Assembly (NCBI GenBank): GCA_035295745.1
Contig: DATGIL010000049.1
Location: forward strand, 4,613 to 68,612
Length of the DNA: 64,000 nt
Reading direction: 5' to 3'
Origin: JAIQFL01 sp035295745
GTDB lineage: Bacteria; Acidobacteriota; Terriglobia; Bryobacterales; Bryobacteraceae
The first letter of the stretch is position 1; each line of letters starts with the position of its first letter. The notes below the pieces were generated by a model. The model ran no database searches, had not been told where the DNA came from, and saw only the letters and a program-made list of their open reading frames with translations. Made by a program: the position numbers and the translations under genes. Positions 26,796-34,998 of the stretch are shown one piece after another.

Positions 26796-28717
26796 GCCGC
26801 AGCCCCGCTGGCCGGCAGGAGCATCGTGAAGGTGCTGCCCTTCCCGGGCTCGCTTTCCACCGTGATGTCTCCGCCATGCGCCGCCACAATGTGCCGTACC
26901 ATCGCCAGTCCTACGCCCGATCCCTTCACATTCGCCGCTGTCGCCGCCGTGCCCCGCACGAACTTCCGGAAGATCGCCTTCCGTTCCGCGGGCGCGATCC
27001 CAACACCCTGGTCGCGAACCCGAATCGCCACGCTATGTCCCTCGCGTCCCAACTCCACCCACACGGTGGGATGTTGGGGCGAGTACTTCAGGGCATTATC
27101 CACCAGGTTGCGCAGCGCCACTGAGATCGCCTCGGGATCGGCGTCGATCCGAAAGCGCGATTCAGTTCCCATGGTCTCGATATGCCGCCCCTGGCTTGCA
27201 ATCTGCCCTTCGAATTCGCCCACTACATGCCGGACCAGCGCGCCTGCGTCGAGTTCCTCGAAGCGGTACTGTCGGGCTCCTGCCTCCATCCTGCCAAAAT
27301 TCAGGAGACCTTCCACGAGACGCTGCAGGCGCGCCGTCTCACGCACCAGGGTCTCATAGTAAACCTGGCGGCGGTCTTCATTGGGCACCCGCCCCAGCAA
27401 AAGAATCTCGGAAAGCTGGCGAATCGAGGTGAGTGGCGAGCGGAATTCGTGCGAGACGCCCGAGACGAAGTCCGACTGCATTCGCGATACCTCCATCTCG
27501 CGCCGGATGGCGCGCGCGATGAAATAAGTACCGCTGATCAAAAATATCACCATTACGCTGGTCCCCAGCAGCAGGAAGCGTTGACGCGCAATCATGCCGG
27601 CCTGGGTGAGGCTGGGCACGCCCGTGACGTAGAGGGTCCAGGGCAGCCCGGTTTCATCCTGGGTGCGGACAGCGGCGCGATTGTGGCTGTCCTTGTGACC
27701 GGCCAGCAGACGCCCTTCACTGTCGAACACCGCGGGAACTACATCCTTCGCGGCGAGGATCTGTTTCAGGAAAGATTCGGGCCGCGTTACCAGCACCGCC
27801 CGCCGTTCGGGCCCGCCCCGCCAGATCACGAAGAAGGGGCGGCGATCGACCCACACGATGCTCTGCCCGCGCGGGGCTGGTTCGGTTTTTCGCTGGCCCC
27901 AGGCGAGAGCGGCGGCGTCCGACAAGGCCAGCGACTCCGCCGGCGGCAATCCCTGGCTGCCGGCAAGGCGTGAGGCCTCCCGCCAATAGAACTCAAACTG
28001 GCCGCGCGTCAACTGCCACCTTGCCGAGAGCAGGTCTTTCAGAAGCGCTGCCATGCGGGTCCGAACCTCAGCAGCAGGCGTCGTGGCGGATGCCTGCGCC
28101 GTCAGCTCGCACTCGGCGTGGCGGCCCAGGAGGTCCGCCGGAACTCCCGCGACGCGAACGCCCGTCATGCCGGCCAGCCGGACATAGGCTGCGCGACTAT
28201 CCTGGTAGCGTCCGGCATTGCGCATCACCCGGCTGTAGCGCAGCAGGGCACCCGCGCGAGTGGCCGGATCCGGAGACGCGGCCAGACGCTGATACGTTTC
28301 GGCGGCCTTTTGCAGACGCCCCTGCTGGAACTCGAGAAGCTCCGCCTCGGCGAAAAGCATTTCCGGAGCTTCCGGTTCAGCCGAAGGAAATGGCCGGAAT
28401 AGCAGGCGCCCCGCGGGTTCCGCGGACATCTCCTCGCCGTTGAGGAGAAGAAGCAGGCCATCTTCAGGCGCGTCCTCGGGAGAGGGATTGGCGATGAAAG
28501 CTCCGAGCCGATCGCCGGTCTCGGCGAGCGTCCGCTTGAGCGTCGCCGCGGCCTGATCGGCGGCCTGTTCGAGGAGTTCCTGGGCGCGTTGCGCCTCGAC
28601 AATGCGCTCCTGATCGAGTAATTTCCATGCGGACCAGCCCACGGCTGATACGGACACGAGGGTCAAGAGGAATAGGATCAGGAGAAGGCTACGAGGCGGC
28701 TTGAGCCACGCTTTCAT
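26792..28717 (-). CDS. membrane sensor histidine kinase with a helical periplasmic domain
   Basis: 641 residues from ATG 28717 (MKAWLKPPRSLLLILFLLTL), which places the start 25 bases after the amidase stop; an ATG 41 codons upstream would overlap that gene. Helix 1 is about residues 9-30 and helix 2 about 385-407 (LLLGTSVMVIFLISGTYFIA). The large extracytoplasmic region is alpha-helical with TPR-like stretches (LEFQQGRLQKAAETYQRLAA, YSRVMRNAGRYQDSRAAYVR). The DHp domain has SHEFRSPLTSIRQLSE with the phospho-His. The ATPase has N box LRNLVDNALKYSP, DQGVGIAP, and GSGVGLAMVRHIV. Forms a two-component pair with the overlapping OmpR-type gene. The signal is unknown. Confidence 0.9.
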   Translation of the reverse strand: MKAWLKPPRSLLLILFLLTLVSVSAVGWSAWKLLDQERIVEAQRAQELLEQAADQAAATLKRTLAETGDRLGAFIANPSPEDAPEDGLLLLLNGEEMSAEPAGRLLFRPFPSAEPEAPEMLFAEAELLEFQQGRLQKAAETYQRLAASPDPATRAGALLRYSRVMRNAGRYQDSRAAYVRLAGMTGVRVAGVPADLLGRHAECELTAQASATTPAAEVRTRMAALLKDLLSARWQLTRGQFEFYWREASRLAGSQGLPPAESLALSDAAALAWGQRKTEPAPRGQSIVWVDRRPFFVIWRGGPERRAVLVTRPESFLKQILAAKDVVPAVFDSEGRLLAGHKDSHNRAAVRTQDETGLPWTLYVTGVPSLTQAGMIARQRFLLLGTSVMVIFLISGTYFIARAIRREMEVSRMQSDFVSGVSHEFRSPLTSIRQLSEILLLGRVPNEDRRQVYYETLVRETARLQRLVEGLLNFGRMEAGARQYRFEELDAGALVRHVVGEFEGQIASQGRHIETMGTESRFRIDADPEAISVALRNLVDNALKYSPQHPTVWVELGREGHSVAIRVRDQGVGIAPAERKAIFRKFVRGTAATAANVKGSGVGLAMVRHIVAAHGGDITVESEPGKGSTFTMLLPASGAAA

Positions 28718-28742
28718 ATGTGGCCGACAAGCAAAGTGTACC

Positions 28743-30137
28743 TCACTCTTCGGAAACAGGGGTGGGATTGGGGGGTTCGGTTCGTGGTGCTTTCCAGCCG
28801 CCGAACGTCTCTTCCAAGGCCGCCGCGACACGAAGCGCAACGTCCTCGCGCCAGGGACGAGCCACGACCTGGACCGCGACCGGCAGCCCGCCGGACGTCT
28901 CGCCGCAACGCACTACAGCCGCCGGCCATCCGGTCAGATTGAACGCCATCGTGTGACTGAAGCCGCGGAAGTTCGCGTCCAACGTCGAAGTCCCGTGCGG
29001 GAGTGCAGCATGAATGTACGCCGGACAGAGAATCACATCGAAGTCGCGCAGGAAGGCGAACATCCCCGTGCGATAGGCGTCCCATTCGGCCCAATAGCTC
29101 TGTAAGCCCGCAAGGTCCGTCCGGTACACCTCCAGTTTGTCGAGCCACCCGCGCAGCAGAGGATGCACGGCAGTCGAGCCGAGTTGCTGCAGGTACTGCC
29201 AGAGCCCGTCGCCGCCGTCTGCGCCAATCAGCTTCATCTCCAGGTCGTAGGATTGCTCGATGCCGTGCGGGCGCGCCTCCTCTATGCCTCGAACCTCAGA
29301 GGCTAGCGATTTGGCCGCTGCACGAACCACTCGCGAGACGTCCTCATCCGCCGCAGCGATCCCGTTGTCCGTATAGAACGCCACCCGCAGATCCCTCAAT
29401 TCGACTGCGCGCGGATCGTGAAAAGGCATGCTGACTGTGCTCACGTCACATCCATCGGTGCCGATCAGCAATGGCATCACGGCGATCAGATCCTCCACAT
29501 AACGAGCCATCGGCCCGATCTGCCATAACGCCTCGATCCAGCCGCCCGACGGAGGAAAATGACCCGTCCGCGGCAAACGGCCCGAGGTCGGTTTGATGCC
29601 GGCGATGCCGCAGAACGCGGCCGGCAGACGCACGCTGCCGGCGCAATCGCTACCCAATCCAAGAGGCGATCCACAACTCGCGATCAGAGCCGCCTCCCCA
29701 CCGCTGCTACCGCCCGAAGTGCGCGCCGGGTCGTATGGATTGCGAGTAGCGCCGAACAGCAGATTGTCGCTTTCAAACGCAAAGAGCAGGTCCGGCAAAT
29801 TGGTGTGGGCGAGGGGAAGCGCTCCTGCGGCTCGCAGCCGCGCGACCAGGGTGGCGTCCGCTACCGAAGGCGCGGCGTGCTTGCGGCCGAGAGTTCCGGC
29901 CGTGCAGACGGAGCCCGCTACCTCGATGGAATCTTTAATGCTGAACGGCACGCCATGTAACGGACCCGGCTGAGGCGCGTCGCCGCGATCCAGTACCTCA
30001 ATCACCGCATTGATTTGCGGATTGACGCGTGCAATCTGTTCCCGGTGGGCCTGCATCAACTCCACGGAGGAGATCTGGCGCTCGCGAATCAAACGCGCCT
30101 GCTCCACTGCGGAGCGCGATAGGACGTCCTGCATCAT
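28743..30137 (-). CDS. amidase-signature hydrolase
   Basis: 464 residues. The Ser-cisSer-Lys triad region is clear: Lys in HGVPFSIKDSIEVAG, Gly/Ser loop ARTSGGSSGGEAALIASCGS, and nucleophile region GLGSDCAGSVRLPAAFCGIA. The usual GSDTGGSIR is GSDCAGSVR here. No signal peptide, so cytoplasmic. Substrates in this family range from aryl amides to Glu-tRNA(Gln); a GatA role is unlikely because no gatB or gatC is near and the sequence fits stand-alone amidases. Its ATG overlaps the hybrid kinase stop by four bases, so it is embedded in a signalling operon, which is unusual. Confidence 0.88.
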   Translation of the reverse strand: MMQDVLSRSAVEQARLIRERQISSVELMQAHREQIARVNPQINAVIEVLDRGDAPQPGPLHGVPFSIKDSIEVAGSVCTAGTLGRKHAAPSVADATLVARLRAAGALPLAHTNLPDLLFAFESDNLLFGATRNPYDPARTSGGSSGGEAALIASCGSPLGLGSDCAGSVRLPAAFCGIAGIKPTSGRLPRTGHFPPSGGWIEALWQIGPMARYVEDLIAVMPLLIGTDGCDVSTVSMPFHDPRAVELRDLRVAFYTDNGIAAADEDVSRVVRAAAKSLASEVRGIEEARPHGIEQSYDLEMKLIGADGGDGLWQYLQQLGSTAVHPLLRGWLDKLEVYRTDLAGLQSYWAEWDAYRTGMFAFLRDFDVILCPAYIHAALPHGTSTLDANFRGFSHTMAFNLTGWPAAVVRCGETSGGLPVAVQVVARPWREDVALRVAAALEETFGGWKAPRTEPPNPTPVSEE

Positions 30138-32524
30138 CCCGCGTCCGGCTGCGCCCTTCCGATGCTCTGCGCCACCAGGTCCCTCAGCTCACCCAACAAC
30201 GATTCGGTGTTCGATCCCTTCTTGACCACACTCTGCACGTAACCGTTGAGGCGCCGCCGGTCGTCTGCGGTCAGATCTTTCGCGGTCAGCACGATTACGG
30301 GAATGCGCCGGCCCTCGGGAACCCGCCGGAACTCGTCGATAAAAGTGAAGCCGTCCATCTCGGGCATCATGAGGTCCAGGAGCACGAGGCCCGGCAGCTT
30401 ACTGGCCGCCATCTCCAACGCGATCCGGCCGTTCGCCGCAGTCTGCACCTGCCAGCCGTCTTTCTCCAGCGTGTTCTTGAGAATGTAGCGAGTGTCCGGG
30501 TCGTCTTCCACCACCAGCACCGGCACTTGCCCATGCTTTGAACCGTACTTGCGAATCACGGAGATGAGCCGCTCACGATTGATCGGCTTCATCATATACT
30601 CGGCGGCGCCCAGCGCGTACCCCATGCTCTTGTTGTCCACCATGGTCAGCATGATGACGGGGATATCGTGCAGGCCGGGATCGGCTTTCAGCGCGGAGAG
30701 CACACTCCAGCCGTCCATTCGGGGCATCGCGACGTCCAAAGTGATCACGTCCGGATGCAGCTCATGGGCGCGTTTCAGACCTTCCTCGCCCCCGGTAGCG
30801 CATTCTACCCGATAGCCCTCTTTTCCAAGGAACGATTGCATCAGCTCGCGCACGGTCGGATCGTCGTCGATGATCAGTACGCATCCGGCAGATTTTTTGG
30901 TGGCCGGGGCCGGTGCAGGCGTGGCTTCGTCAACTAGAACCATGGTTTCGGCAGTCTTCGGATCGCGCACCTCGACGGGAATACGAATCGTAAATGTCGT
31001 GCCTTTACCCAGCTCGCTCTCCACCGTGATATTGCCGCCCATCAACTCGCAAAACTTCCGCGTGATGGTGAGACCCAGGCCGGTTCCGCCGTACTTCCGG
31101 GTGGTCGAGGCGTCGGCTTGAGTGAATGCCTCAAAGACCTTGCCCGCCTGCTCCTGTGTCATCCCGATGCCCGAATCTTTCACGTGGAACGCCACCCACG
31201 AACGCGATCCAACCTGTTCGCTGCGCACGCGAAGTTCGATTTTCCCGCCCTTGGTGAACTTCGAGGCATTGCTCAGCAAATTGAATAGTCCCTGACGCAC
31301 TTTGGTCAGATCGGCTCGAATCGCGGCGATTTCCGGCGCCACATCCACCACCAACTGATTGGCATTCTTATCGATCAGGGGCTGCATTGTGGTCACGACA
31401 TCGCGCACCATGTCGTGGACGCTGAAGGCCTCCAGGTAAAGATCCATCTTGCCGGCTTCAATCTTGGAGAGATCGAGGATGTCGTTGATCAGCGCCAGCA
31501 AATGTTTGCCGGCGGCATTGATTTTATTGAGATCGGGGATGAAATCTTCCTGGCCGAGATCCTGCGCCTCTTCGGTCAGCATCTCGCTATAACCGATGAT
31601 GGCGTTCATCGGCGTACGCAGCTCGTGGCTCATGTTGGCCAGAAACTGGCTCTTCGCCTGATTGGCGGTTTCCGCAGCCTCCATCAGCACCTGGAGTTCC
31701 TGGTGGCGCGATTCAAGTTCGGCATTGGCACTGGTCAAGTCGCCGCGCGTCTTTCGCAGGCGCGCCGCCATGTCGTTAAAGGCGTTGGCCAGCTCTCCCA
31801 ATTCGTCGTTGGCGGAAAGCTTAATGTAGCAGCTCAGGTCTCCGCCGCCGAGCGAGTCGGCTCCCGCCTTGAGCACGCCCAGGCCGCGCGTCAGATGGCG
31901 CGAGACCAGAATTGCCAAAAGCCCTGACAGCAGTCCTGATATTACGAAGATCGCGACGGTCACACGATCGGTAATGCGCGCCACTTCGTAGAAGGCCAGG
32001 CTGGACGCGTCCACGCTGTCTTTTTCATACTGCTGCACTTTGGGCAGCAATTGCGTCATCACTTTCTGGCTCAGCGGTTCGGCATGAACCACAACTTCGG
32101 TAATGGCCTTCGACTGATTTCGCCCGAAATTCTCGTAGAAGATCCGCCAGGAACTACTGAGTTCGTGATATGCGGCGGCAAAGGAATCGATGGCCGCGAT
32201 CCCGCCGGCGTCGCTGAGCGCGCGCATCTGCGCGATCTGGGACTCGGTATGGTCGAGTCGCACGTTCACGCGGCTGACTTCTTCGGCTGAAGTTCCGCCG
32301 CTGGTCACGTCGGCCATGTCCTGGCTCAGCAGCGTCACCTGTTTCTGGTAGTCGTTCAATTCCTCGTGAATCGAGCTGATCAGATCCTGCCGGCTGATGG
32401 CGCGTCGTAGTTCCTCAAATGTGGTCTTGCGCTTGAAATCGCTCCAGAAGTAAATGACCAGATTCAATCCCAGCAGCACCAGGATCGCGAAATACGAAAG
32501 TATCAGCCGCCGGCGGATAGTCAT
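30134..32524 (-). CDS. hybrid sensor histidine kinase with two receiver domains
   Basis: 796 residues. Helix 1 about 8-27, a four-helix-like periplasmic sensor to about 188, helix 2 (VAIFVISGLLSGLLAILVS), HAMP about 210-262, coiled coil, DHp with SHELRTPMNAIIGYSE, and an ATPase domain (LFNLLSNASKFTKGG, DSGIGMTQEQ, GGTGLGLTITRKF). Receiver 1 begins VLIIDDDPTVREL with Asp in DVITLDVAMPRMDG; receiver 2 begins VLVVEDDPDTRYI with Asp in LVLLDLMMPEMDG. Membrane-bound phosphorelay kinase. Starts two bases after the binding-protein gene and overlaps the amidase gene. The binding protein upstream could be its ligand sensor. Confidence 0.92.
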   Translation of the reverse strand: MTIRRRLILSYFAILVLLGLNLVIYFWSDFKRKTTFEELRRAISRQDLISSIHEELNDYQKQVTLLSQDMADVTSGGTSAEEVSRVNVRLDHTESQIAQMRALSDAGGIAAIDSFAAAYHELSSSWRIFYENFGRNQSKAITEVVVHAEPLSQKVMTQLLPKVQQYEKDSVDASSLAFYEVARITDRVTVAIFVISGLLSGLLAILVSRHLTRGLGVLKAGADSLGGGDLSCYIKLSANDELGELANAFNDMAARLRKTRGDLTSANAELESRHQELQVLMEAAETANQAKSQFLANMSHELRTPMNAIIGYSEMLTEEAQDLGQEDFIPDLNKINAAGKHLLALINDILDLSKIEAGKMDLYLEAFSVHDMVRDVVTTMQPLIDKNANQLVVDVAPEIAAIRADLTKVRQGLFNLLSNASKFTKGGKIELRVRSEQVGSRSWVAFHVKDSGIGMTQEQAGKVFEAFTQADASTTRKYGGTGLGLTITRKFCELMGGNITVESELGKGTTFTIRIPVEVRDPKTAETMVLVDEATPAPAPATKKSAGCVLIIDDDPTVRELMQSFLGKEGYRVECATGGEEGLKRAHELHPDVITLDVAMPRMDGWSVLSALKADPGLHDIPVIMLTMVDNKSMGYALGAAEYMMKPINRERLISVIRKYGSKHGQVPVLVVEDDPDTRYILKNTLEKDGWQVQTAANGRIALEMAASKLPGLVLLDLMMPEMDGFTFIDEFRRVPEGRRIPVIVLTAKDLTADDRRRLNGYVQSVVKKGSNTESLLGELRDLVAQSIGRAQPDAG

Positions 32525-32526
32525 CG

Positions 32527-33030
32527 CTAACGAAGTGCGTAGCCTTTGTCCCCGGGAAGTTTCCCATCGATCTTGAGCACTTTCAAACCCTTGGGCACCC
32601 CGGTAGCTTCCACGAATGCCACCGACCCCGGGATCGCGGAAACCAGCTCAGTCGCCATCTCGTTGGAGTAGACAATCTTGGGACCGCTGGACGCCTCGGC
32701 GCGAAACACCTTGGAGATCCAGTATTGCCGGAATTGCGATTCCGACATCTGGTAGATGGTCTTGAGCACCACATCGCGTTCCCGGGTTGCTGGAGCGCGA
32801 ATCAAAAGCGTGACTCGCAAGTTCGAATTCCAGAACTGGCGATCTCCCAAGAGCAGCTTGCGAATCTCGCCGAAACTCAGGTTATCCGCCGGAGTGTCCG
32901 GCCGCACAACAACGGCGATGTCGTTATCCGCGCTGCCCGCCGGGGGCACCACCAGACCGAGAAAAATCAAGAGAAAGAGTAAACCCCGACGATGAGCACA
33001 CTGTGCCCACAACATGAATCCGTGAACCAT
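32527..33030 (-). CDS. small PstS-like periplasmic binding protein
   Basis: 167 residues (ATG 33030; ATG 33015 also possible). Signal peptide about 15-35 (GLLFLLIFLGLVVPPAGSA). The mature part (IAVVVRPDTPADNLSFGEIR, LLLGDRQFWNSNLRVTLLIR, YWISKVFRAEASSGPKIVYS, VSAIPGSVAFVEATGVPKGL) matches the short PBP-like domain related to PstS, as found in phosphate-binding-like proteins without a transporter. There are no pstCAB genes nearby. First gene of the leftward signalling run, two bases before the hybrid kinase, so it probably serves as an extracytoplasmic sensor partner. Confidence 0.75.
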   Translation of the reverse strand: MVHGFMLWAQCAHRRGLLFLLIFLGLVVPPAGSADNDIAVVVRPDTPADNLSFGEIRKLLLGDRQFWNSNLRVTLLIRAPATRERDVVLKTIYQMSESQFRQYWISKVFRAEASSGPKIVYSNEMATELVSAIPGSVAFVEATGVPKGLKVLKIDGKLPGDKGYALR

Positions 33031-33422
33031 TGCCTGTCCAACCGCGAAACTTCGCGGAATCTGTATGTTCGCGGATTATAGCAGAAGCGCATGGGGCCCC
33101 GTGCGCCGAGTCTGACCAAGAGGAATAAGTCGTGCCGAATCAATGTCAAACCGACCTACTCCTAAGTTAATTCAAGCCTGCCTACCGCAGTTATCCAGGC
33201 ATAGTGAGGGACTTACCCTTTGGCAGGTTGCCTCTTCTGCAGATTTTGGGTAAGCTCATACATCGCGCTTGGTACGTGGTCTCAGAAGTCCGCTGCCGTA
33301 TCGACAGATCGCTTGCTAACGCGCGCGGCTCGTTACGACCGTTAGGGAGTGTTCTTGCCTGAATACACGGGGCCGTGTCAACGAAACGATATACTTAGCC
33401 ATCTGCGCCGAAGCCCACCACT
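33031..33422. promoter_or_regulatory. divergent intergenic region with two GC palindromes
   Basis: 392 bases between two divergent signalling blocks, with no gene that I can support. Two inverted repeats are visible: GCGCATGGGG directly followed by CCCCGTGCGC at 33087-33106 (one G-T mismatch), 57 bases before the binding-protein start; and ACACGG, GG, CCGTGT at 33365-33378, 45 bases before the start at 33423. Both are candidate operators. No convincing -35/-10 pair was found. Confidence 0.35.
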
Positions 33423-34607
33423 ATGACCGCCAGTTCGCCACGAGTGCCGCACCAAATCCTGGTAGTGGACGACGAGCCGGATTTGGAGTTGCTCGTTCGC
33501 CAGAGGTTCCGGCGCCAGATTCGCGATAAGGAATTCGAATTCCTCTTCAGCCACAACGGAGAGGAAGCACTGCAGACGCTCGCTGTACATCCCACCGTGG
33601 AATTGGTGCTGAGCGACATCAACATGCCGGTGATGGACGGATTGACGCTGCTGGGCAAACTGTCCGAGGCGAGCAAGACGCTGCGGGCGGTAGTCGTCTC
33701 CGCGTACGGCGACATGTCGAACATCCGCACCGCCATGAATCGCGGGGCAATCGATTTCCTGATCAAGCCGATCGACTTCGAGGATCTCGAAATCACCATC
33801 CGCAAGACGCTCGACCAGGTCGCGATGCTGAAGCAATCGCTGCACACCCAGGAGCGATTGATGGCGATCCAGCAGGAACTGGGGGTAGCGGCGCGAATTC
33901 AGCAGTCGATCCTTCCCCGCACCTTTCCCCCATTTCCGTCACGCAACGACTTTGAACTGCACGCCGCAATGGTGCCGGCCAAGGAAGTGGGCGGTGATCT
34001 TTTCGATTTCTTCCTGCTGGACGATTTTCACCTGGGATTTGTGCTCGGCGATGTCAGTGGAAAGGGCGTGCCCGCGGCGTTATTCATGGCTGTGAGCCGC
34101 ACATTGCTGCGAGCCATCGCGCTGCAGCAGGTGCCGCCCGGCAAGTGCCTGGATTATTTGAACGCCACGCTTTCCCACCAGAATTCGGCGTACATGTTCG
34201 TCACCATGTTCTACGGCATTCTCGATACGCGCAGCGGCGATGTGCAATACGCTGTCGGCGGACATAATCCACCCTACATATTCTCGCCGGGAGGCGGGGT
34301 GCGGGAGTTGTCCACCTCGAATGGCGGGCCGGTGGTCGGATTGATGGAGAACGCCAGGTACGAGACGGCGCATTGCCACATCAAGCCAGGGGAAGGCATC
34401 CTGCTGTTTACGGATGGGGTCACCGAGGCGATCAACCGGTCGGATGAGTTCTTTTCCGAAGAGCGGCTGGAGCAATTCCTGGCAACTCACAGCAACTCCA
34501 CCGCGGAACAACTGGTTACCAGTCTCCATTCACTGGTGGAGAGCTTCGCCGCCGGAATGCCGCAGGCCGACGACATCACGGTACTTGCCTTGCGATATCT
34601 CGGTTAG
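33423..34607 (+). CDS. receiver-linked PP2C/SpoIIE-type phosphatase
   Basis: 394 residues. Residues 8-135 are a receiver domain: VVDDEPDLELL, Asp in LVLSDINMPVMDGLTLL, Lys in DFLIKPIDFEDLE. A coiled coil (LHTQERLMAIQQELGVAARIQQ) leads to the SpoIIE/RsbU phosphatase domain (about 175-394) with metal-binding AKEVGGDLFDFF, LGDVSGKGVPAALFM, and the closing LFTDGVTEAINRSDEF and MPQADDITVLAL motifs. Cytoplasmic. A phosphorylated receiver probably switches on dephosphorylation of an anti-sigma-antagonist protein, but no STAS or anti-sigma gene is adjacent. First of three rightward genes. Confidence 0.92.
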   Translation: MTASSPRVPHQILVVDDEPDLELLVRQRFRRQIRDKEFEFLFSHNGEEALQTLAVHPTVELVLSDINMPVMDGLTLLGKLSEASKTLRAVVVSAYGDMSNIRTAMNRGAIDFLIKPIDFEDLEITIRKTLDQVAMLKQSLHTQERLMAIQQELGVAARIQQSILPRTFPPFPSRNDFELHAAMVPAKEVGGDLFDFFLLDDFHLGFVLGDVSGKGVPAALFMAVSRTLLRAIALQQVPPGKCLDYLNATLSHQNSAYMFVTMFYGILDTRSGDVQYAVGGHNPPYIFSPGGGVRELSTSNGGPVVGLMENARYETAHCHIKPGEGILLFTDGVTEAINRSDEFFSEERLEQFLATHSNSTAEQLVTSLHSLVESFAAGMPQADDITVLALRYLG

Positions 34608-34620
34608 GTCTGGAAACATC

Positions 34621-34998
34621 ATGTCGAAAGTATTGTTGGTTGAAGACAACGAGATGAACCGCGATATGCTCTCGCGCCGGCTGATCCGCCAGGGCTTCGA
34701 GGTGGTGGTGGCGGAGGATGGAGGGCAAGGCGTCTCCTCGGCATTCGAAATCATGCCGGACATCATTCTCATGGATATGAGCCTGCCCGTGTTGGATGGC
34801 TGGGAAGCAACTCGCCAGTTGAAGGCGGACGCGCGCACCAGCGGCATTCCCGTGATCGCGCTGACAGCCCACGCGATGGCGGGCGACCGGCACAAGGCGC
34901 TCGAAGCAGGCTGCGACGATTACGATACCAAGCCGATCGAGTTGCCGCGCCTTCTGGAAAAAATCCGGCGCCTGATTGCGGAACATCCGCGGTCATGA
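34621..34998 (+). CDS. single-domain response regulator (DivK/CheY-like)
   Basis: 125 residues from ATG 34621 (MSKVLLVEDNEMNRDMLSRR), 13 bases after the phosphatase stop. A complete receiver: acidic pair in LLVEDNE, phospho-acceptor Asp in DIILMDMSLPVLDGWEA, Thr in IALTAHAMAGD and Lys in YDTKPIELPRLLEKIR. No output domain, so it acts as a phosphate shuttle or by protein-protein contact, as DivK does. It overlaps the next kinase gene by ATGA, suggesting it is the partner of that kinase. Confidence 0.92.
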   Translation: MSKVLLVEDNEMNRDMLSRRLIRQGFEVVVAEDGGQGVSSAFEIMPDIILMDMSLPVLDGWEATRQLKADARTSGIPVIALTAHAMAGDRHKALEAGCDDYDTKPIELPRLLEKIRRLIAEHPRS

